A stretch of DNA of 60,533 nt from Oscillospiraceae bacterium. GTDB lineage: Bacteria; Bacillota; Clostridia; Oscillospirales; Ruminococcaceae. Below are positions 1 through 8,661 of this stretch, piece by piece. The stretch is from NCBI GenBank assembly GCA_016281125.1, contig JAEEIA010000026.1:1-60533 (forward strand). Reading direction: 5' to 3'. The notes below the pieces were generated by a model that ran no database searches, was not told the origin of the DNA, and saw nothing but the letters and a program-made list of their open reading frames with translations. Every line of letters begins with the position of its first letter. Within the stretch, counting starts at the first letter, position 1. The translations under genes and the position numbers were made by a program.

Positions 1-660
<660 letters not shown>

Positions 661-691
661 TTCCTGCTTCACGGCTATCTGCTGAAATCAT

Positions 692-727
692 AATACCCGC
701 ACAGTTTCCGGACTGTGCGGGTATTTT
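692..727 (+). terminator. Intrinsic terminator of the PFOR gene
   Basis: A perfect 14-bp stem (692-705 with 712-725) encloses a 6-base loop, and its 3' arm runs into a short T tract. It lies 31 bases after the PFOR stop codon. Confidence 0.9.
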
Positions 728-734
728 CGATTCA

Positions 735-842
735 GGTATCGCTGCGCGATGAAATCATAAAGAAAAAACGTCATTTTCATCACGGCTTGATTTGCAGGCG
801 GGGTATGGGGCAGCGCTCCATCATCAATTCATCGGAGATACC
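735..842. repeat. GGTATC-type intergenic repeat, copy A
   Basis: The copy begins GGTATCGCTGCGCGAT (735-750, an imperfect hairpin) and ends with the inverted form, ATCGGAGATACC (831-842). Read from the right end it shares GGTATCTCCGATGAATTGA and a GGAGCGCTGCCCC block with copies at 28765, 31323, 39444, 53217, 55274 and 55478. No open frame fits it. Confidence 0.6.
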
Positions 843-859
843 GATTTATCGACAAACAA

Positions 860-900
860 ATGAGGTGCTGCATATTTCAGCAGCACCTCATGATTTTTTT
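860..900. terminator. Bidirectional terminator hairpin between PFOR and gpmI
   Basis: A 12-bp stem (860-871 with 880-891) has T-rich sequence on both sides: seven T after it on the plus strand and TTGTTTG after it on the minus strand. It lies about 55 bases past the gpmI stop codon and most likely ends the minus-strand glycolytic transcript. Confidence 0.75.
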
Positions 901-955
901 ATAATAAAATTGATTCAGGCTGACAGCCCGTGGCAAATCATCGCAAAGCGATATC

Positions 956-2479
956 TTATTCCTCAATCAGGGATTTGCCGGTCATCTCCTTCGGCTGCGG
1001 AATGTTCATCAGCTGGAGAATCGTCGGAGCCAGGTCTGCGAGCACGCCGCCGGAACGAACCTTCTTGCAGTCGCTGCCGACGATGATCGCCGGAACCGGA
1101 TTCGTCGTGTGTGCGGTGAACGGCGAGCCGTCATCCTCCATCATCTTGTCCGCGTTGCCGTGGTCAGCCGTGATGACGACCTTGCCGCCCTTTGCGAGAA
1201 TCGCCTCGGTGACCTGACCGATGCAGTCATCCACAGCCTCAACCGCCTGGACAGCCGCATCGAAAATGCCCGTATGTCCGACCATATCGCAGTTTGCGTA
1301 ATTGAGAATAATCGCATCGAACTTGTCTGCTGCAATCTCCTTGAGCACAGCCTCGGTGACCTCGTAAGCGCTCATATCCGGCTTCAGATCGAAGGTTTCA
1401 ACATCCGGCGACTTGATCAGGATGCGCTCCTCGCCCTCAAACTGCTTCTCCTCGCCGCCGTTGAAGAAGAACGTGACATGCGCGTATTTCTGCGTTTCCG
1501 CAATACGGAGCTGCGTCTTGCCGGCCTTGGCAAGCACCTCGCCGAGCGTCTGCGTCAGCTCCTCCGGCGGGAATGCAACGGAAACATTCGGCATGGTTGC
1601 ATCATACTGCGCCATGCAGACGAAATGCACCGGGAAGAAGCCGTTTCTGCGCTCGAAGCCCTTGAATTCCGGATCCACAAACGCACGGGTGATCTGGCGT
1701 GCGCGGTCGGGGCGGAAGTTGAAGAACACCACGGAATCATCCGCCGCAATCTTCGCATCCTTTGCCACAACGGTCGGGAGCATGAACTCATCGGTCACGC
1801 CGTTCTCATAGGAATTCCGGATTGCCTGCACCGGATCGTCCTCCTGCACGCCTTCGCCGTAAACGAGTGCCGCATAGGCCTTTTCCACGCGATCCCATGC
1901 ATTATCTCTGTCCATAGCGTAGAATCTGCCGGAGATGACGCCGATCTTTCCGAGCCCGATCTTTTTCAGCTCCGCAACAGCCTCCTCCATGTACTCCGCA
2001 GCGGAGGACGGCGGCACGTCACGGCCGTCCAGAAATGCATGGACATACACCTTTTCCAGACCGAAGCGCTTTGCCATTTCCACCAGACCGTACATATGCG
2101 TCATGTGGCTGTGGACACCGCCCGGAGAGAGCAGTCCCATCAGATGCAGTGCGCTGCCCTTGTCCTTTGCATTCTGCATAGCCGCTTTCAGCGCCGGATT
2201 TTCAAAGAAATCGCCGTCCTGAATGGACTTGGTGATCTTCACGAGCTGCTGATACACGATGCGGCCCGCGCCGATGTTGGTGTGTCCGACCTCAGAATTG
2301 CCCATCTGGCCGTCCGGCAGACCGACGTCCAGACCGGAAGCGCCGATGATATTGTTCGGGCACTCTGCGAAGTAGCGGTCAAGATTCGGGGTTTTTGCAG
2401 CCTTGATCGCATTGCCGTATTCGCTCGGATTGATGCCGAAGCCGTCCATAATCAGCAGGGCAACAGGTGCTTTGCTCAT
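956..2479 (-). CDS. gpmI: 2,3-bisphosphoglycerate-independent phosphoglycerate mutase
   Basis: This cytoplasmic, Mn-dependent enzyme interconverts 3- and 2-phosphoglycerate. The protein has 507 residues, the normal family length. The alkaline-phosphatase-like metal motifs are present: MDGFG with Asp12, GNSEVGHTNIGAG with the phosphorylated Ser62, DGRDVPPSSA in the middle, and ITADHGNADKM near the C-terminus. An AAGGAGAATG ribosome site precedes the ATG. The gene is last in a minus-strand block with pgk and tpiA, so three consecutive glycolytic steps sit together. A GATATCGC repeat start touches its stop codon directly. Confidence 0.97.
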   Translation of the reverse strand: MSKAPVALLIMDGFGINPSEYGNAIKAAKTPNLDRYFAECPNNIIGASGLDVGLPDGQMGNSEVGHTNIGAGRIVYQQLVKITKSIQDGDFFENPALKAAMQNAKDKGSALHLMGLLSPGGVHSHMTHMYGLVEMAKRFGLEKVYVHAFLDGRDVPPSSAAEYMEEAVAELKKIGLGKIGVISGRFYAMDRDNAWDRVEKAYAALVYGEGVQEDDPVQAIRNSYENGVTDEFMLPTVVAKDAKIAADDSVVFFNFRPDRARQITRAFVDPEFKGFERRNGFFPVHFVCMAQYDATMPNVSVAFPPEELTQTLGEVLAKAGKTQLRIAETQKYAHVTFFFNGGEEKQFEGEERILIKSPDVETFDLKPDMSAYEVTEAVLKEIAADKFDAIILNYANCDMVGHTGIFDAAVQAVEAVDDCIGQVTEAILAKGGKVVITADHGNADKMMEDDGSPFTAHTTNPVPAIIVGSDCKKVRSGGVLADLAPTILQLMNIPQPKEMTGKSLIEE

Positions 2480-2611
2480 AGTTACATTCTCCTTTTACAA
2501 TACGCCTTGCGGCGGTAATCTGTGGCGGGCATTGCGCCCTTTTTCAAGAGGCAGCGCCCCTTTGGAATCCCGTTCTCCGCTCCGGCAAACGGGACTGCAA
2601 AAAGGCTTTGC

Positions 2612-3280
2612 TCACTGTGCGGAGTTTTTGAAGCGGTACCGGATGATACCTGCGGATGCCGCAAACAGCGGAATGACAGGTGCGGCAAGAAACGATGCCA
2701 TTGAGGCTGTCGAGCGGACAATGCTGTACGCAGCCATTGCCTCACTTTGCAGTGTACGGGAGATCCAATGCGTGAGAAAAAGGTTCATAGGAACGCTGAT
2801 TACAGAGGTTATGAGCGGCAGGATTACCGTCAGAATCAGCAGCGGAACGCATGCCTCCGTCGTTTGTCTGTTCTGCCTGTTCAGCAGGAAATAAAACAGC
2901 AGGACAATGCAGAAGGATAACAGTGCCGGCAGCAGCAGCAGCGGTTTTCTCATGAATTCTGTTGCTTCCGGGCTATCCAGTGATGACCGCATGATGTTCA
3001 GTGCGATCCTGGGAAACCGGTACATGCCGATTTCCAGCGCCGTCTGGATCGTTTTCAGAAGGATTCCGATGTTCAGCATGGTCTGAACAGAACGGATATC
3101 TTTTTCCGTATTGCGCTTTGCGGCAGATGCAGCATGTTGTTCCGGGAAGAAATCTTCGGCTTTGCTCATGTTTTCGTCCCGGTTCAGCACGGTCTGAGAT
3201 GGCGGGAACTCTGTTTCCGCATTGCGCTTTGCATCAGATGCAGTCTGCTGTTCCTGAAACAGTCTTTCCACTTCGTTCAT
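2612..3280 (-). CDS. Membrane protein with a duplicated N-terminal segment, function unknown
   Basis: A 222-residue protein that I do not recognise. Residues 2-33 and 39-70 are copies of one another, offset by 37 residues (for example EQQTASDAKRNAE against EQHAASAAKRNTE, then QTVLN against QTMLN), so the gene contains an in-frame tandem duplication of about 111 bp. The C-terminal half has three hydrophobic segments (about 113-133, 145-165 and 190-210), which suggests a soluble tail anchored in the cytoplasmic membrane. It sits between tpiA and gpmI on the same strand, 132 bases before gpmI and 70 after tpiA, so it is probably co-transcribed with them. A link to glycolysis is not shown by its sequence. 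Confidence 0.75.
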   Translation of the reverse strand: MNEVERLFQEQQTASDAKRNAETEFPPSQTVLNRDENMSKAEDFFPEQHAASAAKRNTEKDIRSVQTMLNIGILLKTIQTALEIGMYRFPRIALNIMRSSLDSPEATEFMRKPLLLLPALLSFCIVLLFYFLLNRQNRQTTEACVPLLILTVILPLITSVISVPMNLFLTHWISRTLQSEAMAAYSIVRSTASMASFLAAPVIPLFAASAGIIRYRFKNSAQ

Positions 3281-3350
3281 ATGTTCTCCTTGTCTGAGAG
3301 ACAGCCCGGCGCGTCCGGAACAGACGCACCGGTGCTGCCTGATTGCATAA

Positions 3351-4127
3351 TCAGCCCTCGACAGCTGCCTGCACGATGACGTTGAAATCAGCAGCCTTCA
3401 GGGAAGCGCCGCCGATCAGGCCGCCGTCGATGTTCGGCTTTGCGAGCAGCTCGGCCGCATTCTTTGCGTTCATGGAACCGCCGTACTGAATGGTCACAGC
3501 GTCAGCATCTGCCTGGCTGTACAGCTTTGCGAGCGTTGCGCGGATGAATGCGCAGACCTCCTCAGCCTGCTCCGGCGTAGCGGTCAGACCGGTACCGATC
3601 GCCCAGACCGGCTCGTAAGCGATGACGACATTTTTCAGCTCCTCAGCGGTGACATCCCACAGATCCAGCTTGATCTGCTTGCCGACGACTTCCTCGGTGA
3701 TGCCGCACTCGCGCTCCCATTTCAGCTCACCGACGCAGACAATCGGCTTGAGGCCTGCTGCCAGCGCAGCCTTGGTGCGCTTGTTGACGGTTTCATCGGT
3801 TTCGCCGAAGTACTGACGGCGCTCGGAGTGGCCGATGACGACGTACTCAACGCCCAGCTCGGTCAGCATATCAGCAGAGATTTCGCCGGTGAATGCGCCG
3901 GATTTTTCAAAGTGGACGTTCTCTGCGCCGACCTTGACATTGGAGCCGGCGGTCGTATTGACAGCGGTTTCCAGATTGGTGAACGGTACGCATGCGATAA
4001 CCTCGATCTTGCCTGCTGCATTTGCGACCAGCGGCTTGATCTCCTCCAGAAGCGCCTTGGCCTCCGGACGGGTCTTGTTCATTTTCCAGTTACCGGCGAT
4101 GATCGCCTTTCTCAGATTCTTGTTCAT
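3351..4127 (-). CDS. tpiA: Triosephosphate isomerase
   Basis: Interconverts dihydroxyacetone phosphate and glyceraldehyde-3-phosphate. The 258-residue TIM barrel has the expected active site: Asn13 and Lys15 in GNWKMN, His100 in IGHSERR, Glu172 in YEPVWAIGTG, and the phosphate-binding GGSMNAKN near the end. The start is the ATG at 4127, preceded by AAAAGGAGT; the frame stays open 55 codons further upstream, but that stretch overlaps the neighbouring gene's 3' end and has no family similarity. It lies between a DUF3592-like membrane protein gene and the duplicated membrane protein gene in the glycolytic block. Confidence 0.97.
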   Translation of the reverse strand: MNKNLRKAIIAGNWKMNKTRPEAKALLEEIKPLVANAAGKIEVIACVPFTNLETAVNTTAGSNVKVGAENVHFEKSGAFTGEISADMLTELGVEYVVIGHSERRQYFGETDETVNKRTKAALAAGLKPIVCVGELKWERECGITEEVVGKQIKLDLWDVTAEELKNVVIAYEPVWAIGTGLTATPEQAEEVCAFIRATLAKLYSQADADAVTIQYGGSMNAKNAAELLAKPNIDGGLIGGASLKAADFNVIVQAAVEG

Positions 4128-4159
4128 GGTAGATACTCCTTTTCGTTTTGATCGCCGGA

Positions 4160-4582
4160 TCAGTCCGGCAGGATGACCTGCACCGGGATCAGAACCGGGC
4201 GCAGGAACAGAAAGGCTGCCGCGATCACAAGGATCACGGTCAGCAGCGCAGCGATTGCCGCTGCTTTGGAACCGCCGAAGGGCGGGGACCAAACTTGTTC
4301 CGGGTGTCTGCGGTGAATGTAAAATATCACCTTGCCGTCTGATTCGGCACAGCGGATCGTTCTGCGGTATGTACTGCCGTTTGCATGATAAACTGCTTCA
4401 CGGCAGGCAGGATCTTCCGCATGCGGCCGGAGCTCCGGCGTGATACGCAGCCATTCCGTGGAAAACGGACGGTGGAACAGCGTTTGCAGTGCCATGCTCA
4501 GAAACACCAGAAGTGTTCCGGCGGAGAGCAGCAGATACAGGCTGAAAATCAGCCCGCGGATAAGCTGTGACTGTTCCTGCAT
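4160..4582 (-). CDS. Small membrane protein, DUF3592-like
   Basis: A 140-residue protein with one hydrophobic segment at about 9-32 and another at about 108-131. Between them is a soluble domain of about 70 residues. The run YHANGSTYRRT followed by VIFYIHRRHPEQVW resembles the DUF3592 pattern, in which a short beta domain ends in a 'YYDPxNPE' motif before the last membrane helix; that assignment is my inference. The start codon is one base from the stop of the upstream membrane/helical-repeat gene, so the two are translated from one message. No function can be assigned. Confidence 0.7.
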   Translation of the reverse strand: MQEQSQLIRGLIFSLYLLLSAGTLLVFLSMALQTLFHRPFSTEWLRITPELRPHAEDPACREAVYHANGSTYRRTIRCAESDGKVIFYIHRRHPEQVWSPPFGGSKAAAIAALLTVILVIAAAFLFLRPVLIPVQVILPD

Positions 4583-4583
4583 A

Positions 4584-5627
4584 TCAGAACAGCTCCAGTC
4601 CGTTGTCCTCCGGACGGGGCATCCGCTGCAAATCGGCTTCGGTCGGAAGACGACGCACCGTTTCCGGATCCGGCTCGTTCACCGCCGCGGCTGCGGCATG
4701 TATTTTTTCGCGCTCCAGCTCAGCATGCGCCTTCATGTCAAAGACCGGCGCAAACACGCTCGCCTGACTGATCCGGCGCAGAAGCTCGTCCTTATGCGGC
4801 TGCGAAAGCGGGACGCTGAAATTGGCGACCTCGCCCTCCAGACGCTGCTCCAGCTGATGCGCCTCCTCATATTTGCCCCGTGCATAGAGCAGGCTCAGAT
4901 CTGCAATCAGCGGGTACAGCTCACGGTCGGCCTCATCCCGCATGGAAATCCGGAACATCACGCGCTTCATATAGCGGTCGGCAGCCGCAGAATCATCATG
5001 CTGTGCCGCATACACCGCATTGAGCAGCGCAAAATCGAACGCATCGTCCAGATAGGGCTTGTATTCCTCCAGCAGCTCCGGCTTCATATCGTATGCGGCC
5101 TCAGAGCGCGCATTCGTGTTCTCCAGATGGCGCTTGATTTTCTCCTGTCTGCCCGTCATGTAATAGATCCGCAGAAACGTGGTATTCAGCATGGCGAGCG
5201 AGCGCTGGGAAAGCGCCGTCCGGTCAACCGGAATCAGCGTATTCTCCGCATCCTTGTAATACTCGGCGGCAGTCAGCAGATAGGAGCTGATGACGATGTC
5301 ATCCGCCTCCGGGTACGGCGCAGACTGAAAGATATCCGCAAGCTCCTTGGAAAAGCCGGTCATCCGGAAGAGCTCGTCGGCCTTTTTCTGCGTGAATTTG
5401 CCCGCAATCCTTCCGAGCAGCTTCCACATCCACAGAACGGCGAGTGCGGCAAGCAATCCCAGCAGGGCAAAGAAGAACATGCCGCCCACCAACGTGAAAC
5501 GGGTCGAATCCGGACGTTCGATCATCAGACGCATTGTCGCAGCAAAGCCGCCGATGATAAACATGGAGCACATGACAATCGCAGTAATGCGGATCGGCTT
5601 GGGGTTATTCTCCGGAATCAGGCGCAT
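4584..5627 (-). CDS. Two-TM membrane protein with helical-repeat-like cytoplasmic region
   Basis: A 347-residue protein. Two hydrophobic segments (about 13-32 and 44-68) are followed by a long helical region rich in Ala, Leu, Glu and Tyr, with tetratricopeptide-like patterns such as SLLYARGKYEEAHQLEQRLE. The acidic and proline-bearing C-terminus ends in LELF. It has the same architecture as the next gene (5634-6485), and the two are separated by six bases; they look like diverged paralogues, which suggests a hetero-oligomeric membrane scaffold (inference). They lie between pgk and tpiA. I do not recognise a named family. Confidence 0.75.
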   Translation of the reverse strand: MRLIPENNPKPIRITAIVMCSMFIIGGFAATMRLMIERPDSTRFTLVGGMFFFALLGLLAALAVLWMWKLLGRIAGKFTQKKADELFRMTGFSKELADIFQSAPYPEADDIVISSYLLTAAEYYKDAENTLIPVDRTALSQRSLAMLNTTFLRIYYMTGRQEKIKRHLENTNARSEAAYDMKPELLEEYKPYLDDAFDFALLNAVYAAQHDDSAAADRYMKRVMFRISMRDEADRELYPLIADLSLLYARGKYEEAHQLEQRLEGEVANFSVPLSQPHKDELLRRISQASVFAPVFDMKAHAELEREKIHAAAAAVNEPDPETVRRLPTEADLQRMPRPEDNGLELF

Positions 5628-5633
5628 GGCTCG

Positions 5634-6485
5634 TTACTCCTTTGCTTCGTTGTTTGGTGCGAATTCCGCTGCACGGGACAGCATCGTAAGGAAATGTTCC
5701 TTCTGCCAGGACTTGTTCAGCGCCGGGCTGTTTGCGATCTCCTGACGCGTCAGTTCGGCCTGCTGCTCCGCCTGCGTATCAAATCCGAGGGCATACAGCT
5801 GCATGGTCTTTGCAATCATGACCATGACAGGGGACTGATCCTTCAGACTGGCAGTCGATTGCTCCGCGGATTTGAGATAGCGCTCCGAGTTTTCAAAGTC
5901 ATCCGCAGCCGCAAGGATCACGGCGGCATTCAGCTTATAGGGAATGCTCTGCACCGGATGCGCATTTGCGTAAATATCCATGAATCCCCGGCAGCTCGCA
6001 AGCTCCTGCTGTGCCTCCGCAAGGCGGTGCGTGGAAAGGAACAGATCCAGCCGGCAGTTGTGATACTCCATCTTGCGGTCATCGCTCAGCCCGACGGGAG
6101 AAACCGTCGAGAGGAGCTGTTCCGCTTCGTCAAAGCGGCGCATTGTATTCAGCAGATCGGCTTTGCGGAGCTTGTTTGTGCTCGTCGGCTGCGGATAAAT
6201 GCGGTCAAAGGTCTGCAAATATTCATCGCAGTAACCCTTTTGTTCCAGGATTTCATGAAGCGGCTCCTCTTTTTTCAGGGAAGACGCAATCAGCAGCAGC
6301 AGCGCAATGCTGATCACAATGCCCGCAATCAGAAAGAGCAGAAACGGTTTCAGGAACGGATCAGTGCCCTTCGACATGGCATACAGCCCGAACAGTGCGC
6401 CGAGCACGGCAGATCCGGCGATGATTCCGACGAGCACCTTCCAAAGTGCTTTCGCAGTATGCAGGACATATCCGGAGTATTTCAT
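5634..6485 (-). CDS. Two-TM membrane protein with TPR-like region, paralogue of the neighbour
   Basis: A 283-residue protein with hydrophobic segments at about 14-36 and 46-68 and then TPR-like helices (RKADLLNTMRRFDEAEQLL, YHNCRLDLFLSTHRLAEAQQEL). The ATG at 6485 is chosen over a GTG nine bases upstream because AAGAAGG lies at normal spacing from the ATG and overlaps the GTG. It precedes its likely paralogue by six bases and follows pgk. The C-terminus is acidic and soluble. Its function is unknown; its place inside the glycolytic block is the only clue to its role. Confidence 0.75.
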   Translation of the reverse strand: MKYSGYVLHTAKALWKVLVGIIAGSAVLGALFGLYAMSKGTDPFLKPFLLFLIAGIVISIALLLLIASSLKKEEPLHEILEQKGYCDEYLQTFDRIYPQPTSTNKLRKADLLNTMRRFDEAEQLLSTVSPVGLSDDRKMEYHNCRLDLFLSTHRLAEAQQELASCRGFMDIYANAHPVQSIPYKLNAAVILAAADDFENSERYLKSAEQSTASLKDQSPVMVMIAKTMQLYALGFDTQAEQQAELTRQEIANSPALNKSWQKEHFLTMLSRAAEFAPNNEAKE

Positions 6486-6519
6486 ACAATGCACCTTCTT
6501 TCATGTACGCTTGAATACA

Positions 6520-6550
6520 GTTTCAGGCGGATATGAAATCCGCCTAAAAC
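6520..6550 (-). terminator. Hairpin between pgk and the membrane protein genes
   Basis: A 13-bp stem with one mismatch (6520-6532 with 6538-6550) encloses a 5-base loop, 17 bases after the pgk stop codon. No clear T tract follows on the minus strand, so it may attenuate transcription or protect the 3' end rather than terminate fully. Confidence 0.4.
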
Positions 6551-6566
6551 CGTCAGTTATTGATAA

Positions 6567-7796
6567 TTATTTCTCAGCGATTGCTGCAACGCCCGGGAGC
6601 ACCTTGCCCTCAAGGTATTCCAGGGAAGCGCCGCCGCCGGTGGAGATGTGGCTCATCTTGTCAGCGAAGCCCAGCTGGATTGCAGCCGTAGCGGAGTCGC
6701 CGCCGCCGATGATCGTGGTTGCATCTGCTGCTGCAAGTGCCTCGCAGACTGCAACGGTACCCTTTTTCAGGGTCGGGTTCTCGAACACGCCCATCGGGCC
6801 GTTCCAGACAACGGTCTTTGCGGACTTTGCAGCATCTGCGAACAGTGCAGCAGTCTTCGGGCCGATATCCAGACCCATCTTGTCAGCCGGAATCTTGCCT
6901 GCCTCGACGAACTCGACGTCGATCTCAGCGTCGATCGGATCCGGGAATGCAGCTGCGATTGCGGTATCAACCGGCAGCAGGATCTTCTTGCCGAGCTTCT
7001 CAGCCTTTGCGAGCATCTCCTTGCAGTAGTCGATCTTCTCGTCGTCAACGAGGGACTTGCCGATCTCACCGCCCTGTGCCTTCAGGAAGGTGTAAGCCAT
7101 GCCGCCGCCGATGATCAGCGTATCGCACTTTTCGAGCAGGTTGGAGATGACGTTCAGCTTGTCAGCAACCTTTGCGCCGCCGAGAATTGCGACGAACGGA
7201 CGCTGCGGATCCTCAACAGCATTGCCGAGGTACTGGATCTCCTTCTGCATCAGATAGCCGACTGCGGTTTCCTTGACGAAGCGTGCAACACCGACGGTGG
7301 AAGCATGTGCGCGGTGGGAAGAACCGAATGCATCCATGACAAAGACCTGACCGTCAACGAGATCTGCGAGCTCCTTGGAGAAGCCGTCGTATTCAGCCTC
7401 CTTGGTTTCCTCATTGCCGCGGAAACGGGTGTTTTCCAGCAGAACGATCTCGCCGTCCTTCATTGCAGCGACAGCAGCCTTTGCGTTCTCACCGACGACA
7501 GCGTCATCAGCAGCGAAAACGACCTTGGTGTCCGGCAGAAGCTCTGCAAGGCGCTTTGCGACCGGTGCGAGGGAGAACTTTGCCTCCGGGCCGTTCTTCG
7601 GCTTGCCCAGATGAGAGCAGAGCACAACCTTGCCGCCCTCGGAGAGCAGCTTTTTGATCGTCGGCAGTGCAGCGGTAATGCGGTTATCGTTGGTAATCTC
7701 GCCGTCCTTGAGCGGCACGTTGAAGTCGCAGCGGACAAGGATCTTCTTGCCCTTTGCCTGAATGTCGTCCACAGTAACCTTATTCAGTCCAGCCAT
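6567..7796 (-). CDS. pgk: Phosphoglycerate kinase
   Basis: Transfers the acyl phosphate of 1,3-bisphosphoglycerate to ADP, the first ATP-yielding step of glycolysis. The 409-residue protein has the N-domain substrate motif [32 protein letters not shown] and [12 protein letters not shown], then [12 protein letters not shown] and the C-domain nucleotide motifs [11 protein letters not shown] and [10 protein letters not shown]. Its start has AAGGAAG upstream. A TTGCAA-N17-TATAAT promoter lies about 75 bases before the start, so pgk is the first gene of the glycolytic block. Confidence 0.97.
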   Translation of the reverse strand: MAGLNKVTVDDIQAKGKKILVRCDFNVPLKDGEITNDNRITAALPTIKKLLSEGGKVVLCSHLGKPKNGPEAKFSLAPVAKRLAELLPDTKVVFAADDAVVGENAKAAVAAMKDGEIVLLENTRFRGNEETKEAEYDGFSKELADLVDGQVFVMDAFGSSHRAHASTVGVARFVKETAVGYLMQKEIQYLGNAVEDPQRPFVAILGGAKVADKLNVISNLLEKCDTLIIGGGMAYTFLKAQGGEIGKSLVDDEKIDYCKEMLAKAEKLGKKILLPVDTAIAAAFPDPIDAEIDVEFVEAGKIPADKMGLDIGPKTAALFADAAKSAKTVVWNGPMGVFENPTLKKGTVAVCEALAAADATTIIGGGDSATAAIQLGFADKMSHISTGGGASLEYLEGKVLPGVAAIAEK

Positions 7797-7872
7797 AATA
7801 AAAACTTCCTTTCGATAGAGAGTTGGATGTGAGATATGCGGCTGTCATCAGCGGACATCCGCATTCTTTATT

Positions 7873-7901
7873 ATTATACAACATTTTCCGGATTTTTGCA
7901 A
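7873..7901 (-). promoter_or_regulatory. SigA-type promoter of pgk
   Basis: On the minus strand TTGCAA (7901-7896) and TATAAT (7878-7873) are separated by exactly 17 bp. Transcription would start near 7866, leaving a leader of about 70 bases before the pgk ATG. Confidence 0.75.
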
Positions 7902-8382
7902 GAGAATCCGGCATATGCAGGATGCAAAAAAACGGGCTGTCCGGCCTGACATTTCGTAAAAAATAGATAGGGCGGCGCAGCGGCAAAACAGTCTGCTTTA
8001 TAATCTTTCTGTTTTCTCGCTTGTTCGCTTTGTTCTGCGTTTATTTTTGTTGAGTGCGAATCTCCCAAACGCTCTCCTTTTTCCTGATTCTCACCTCTCT
8101 TTGCGCTCAGCTTCGATTATACGGCTGCACGAATCAGTAAGCGGGATATTTCAGGGGGTCAGAGGGTCAGGAAAGCGGGGGCTCCCCGCCGCACCGGTTT
8201 TTGCGGGAATGTGAAATGAATTCTCAGAAAACGTATGCGGGCGTGAGCTCCAAAAGCAATACAGTAATAATTCGTAGAAATATACGCCAGATTACAGGTG
8301 CGATTCGCAAGAACCGCCTTTTATGATGCAGCAGTTCAAAGCATAACGCTTTAACGTGCGAATAGTTTGTGCAGATTGCCTA
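7902..8382. other. Intergenic stretch between the divergent pgk and aro promoters
   Basis: About 480 bases between two back-to-back promoters. It contains a pyrimidine-rich run and a GC-rich patch around 8150-8200. I see no plausible gene, riboswitch or clear repeat in it. Confidence 0.5.
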
Positions 8383-8411
8383 TTGCATTTCATGCCGATT
8401 TGTGCTATAAT
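8383..8411 (+). promoter_or_regulatory. SigA-type promoter of the aromatic amino acid operon
   Basis: TTGCAT (8383-8388) and TATAAT (8406-8411) are separated by exactly 17 bp. Transcription would start near 8418, giving a leader of about 245 bases before the DAHP synthase ATG. That leader contains the Tyr/Phe-rich leader ORF and a terminator hairpin. Confidence 0.8.
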
Positions 8412-8446
8412 AGAGCCATATTCCGGAAGAAAGGGGCGCAATCGCC

Positions 8447-8560
8447 ATGCACAGCAGCAATTACGTGTATTTCGCAGCTGAATACCGATTTTACGGCTTT
8501 ACCGGCTATTATTACGGCAAGGTCAGATCCGGTGCGGCTGAACACGTTTGCGCAGCTTAA
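8447..8560 (+). CDS. Tyr/Phe-rich leader peptide of the aromatic amino acid operon
   Basis: A 37-codon ORF starting about 30 bases after the predicted transcription start. It has a good ribosome site (AGAAAGGGG, ten bases before the ATG). Of 37 residues, seven are Tyr (6, 8, 13, 16, 21, 22, 23) and three are Phe (9, 15, 18), and there is no Trp. The codons cluster in 8462-8515 and end in three consecutive Tyr codons. The operon downstream makes chorismate and then Phe and Tyr, so ribosome stalling at these codons would report charged tRNA-Tyr and tRNA-Phe, as in pheL-type attenuators of proteobacteria. A terminator follows 45 bases after the stop codon. It resembles no protein family, and its role is inferred from composition and position. 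Confidence 0.8.
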   Translation: MHSSNYVYFAAEYRFYGFTGYYYGKVRSGAAEHVCAA

Positions 8561-8604
8561 TGGTCATTGCGGTTTTCCCGCAGTATTCCGTTAGATGAAT
8601 GCAG

Positions 8605-8638
8605 AACGCTTGCGGCCCATCGGCTGTGAGCGTTTTTT
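8605..8638 (+). terminator. Attenuator terminator before the DAHP synthase gene
   Basis: A 13-bp stem, three pairs being G-T wobbles (8605-8617 with 8622-8634), has a 4-base loop and is followed by six T. It lies between the leader ORF and the first structural gene, where a terminator makes sense only as an attenuator. Two alternative pairings are visible by eye: CGCAGCT (8551-8557, at the leader stop codon) with GGCTGTG in the 3' arm (8622-8628), and CCGCA (8578-8582) with TGCGG in the 5' arm (8611-8615). The first would be masked by a ribosome that reaches the leader stop codon and free when it stalls at the Tyr codons. Folding energies were not computed. Confidence 0.75.
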
Positions 8639-8661
8639 GTTTCCAGAAAGGATGTATTCCC

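Noticed and set aside
4440-6536. Long open frame opposite the membrane protein genes
   Set aside because: It is antisense to two genes with ribosome sites and coherent membrane helices; its own product is basic and low in structure, as shadow frames are in GC-rich DNA.
8418-8661. T-box riboswitch in the aro leader
   Set aside because: No T-box consensus (AGGGUGGNACCGCG-like) and no stem I specifier layout could be seen; the leader ORF explains the region better.
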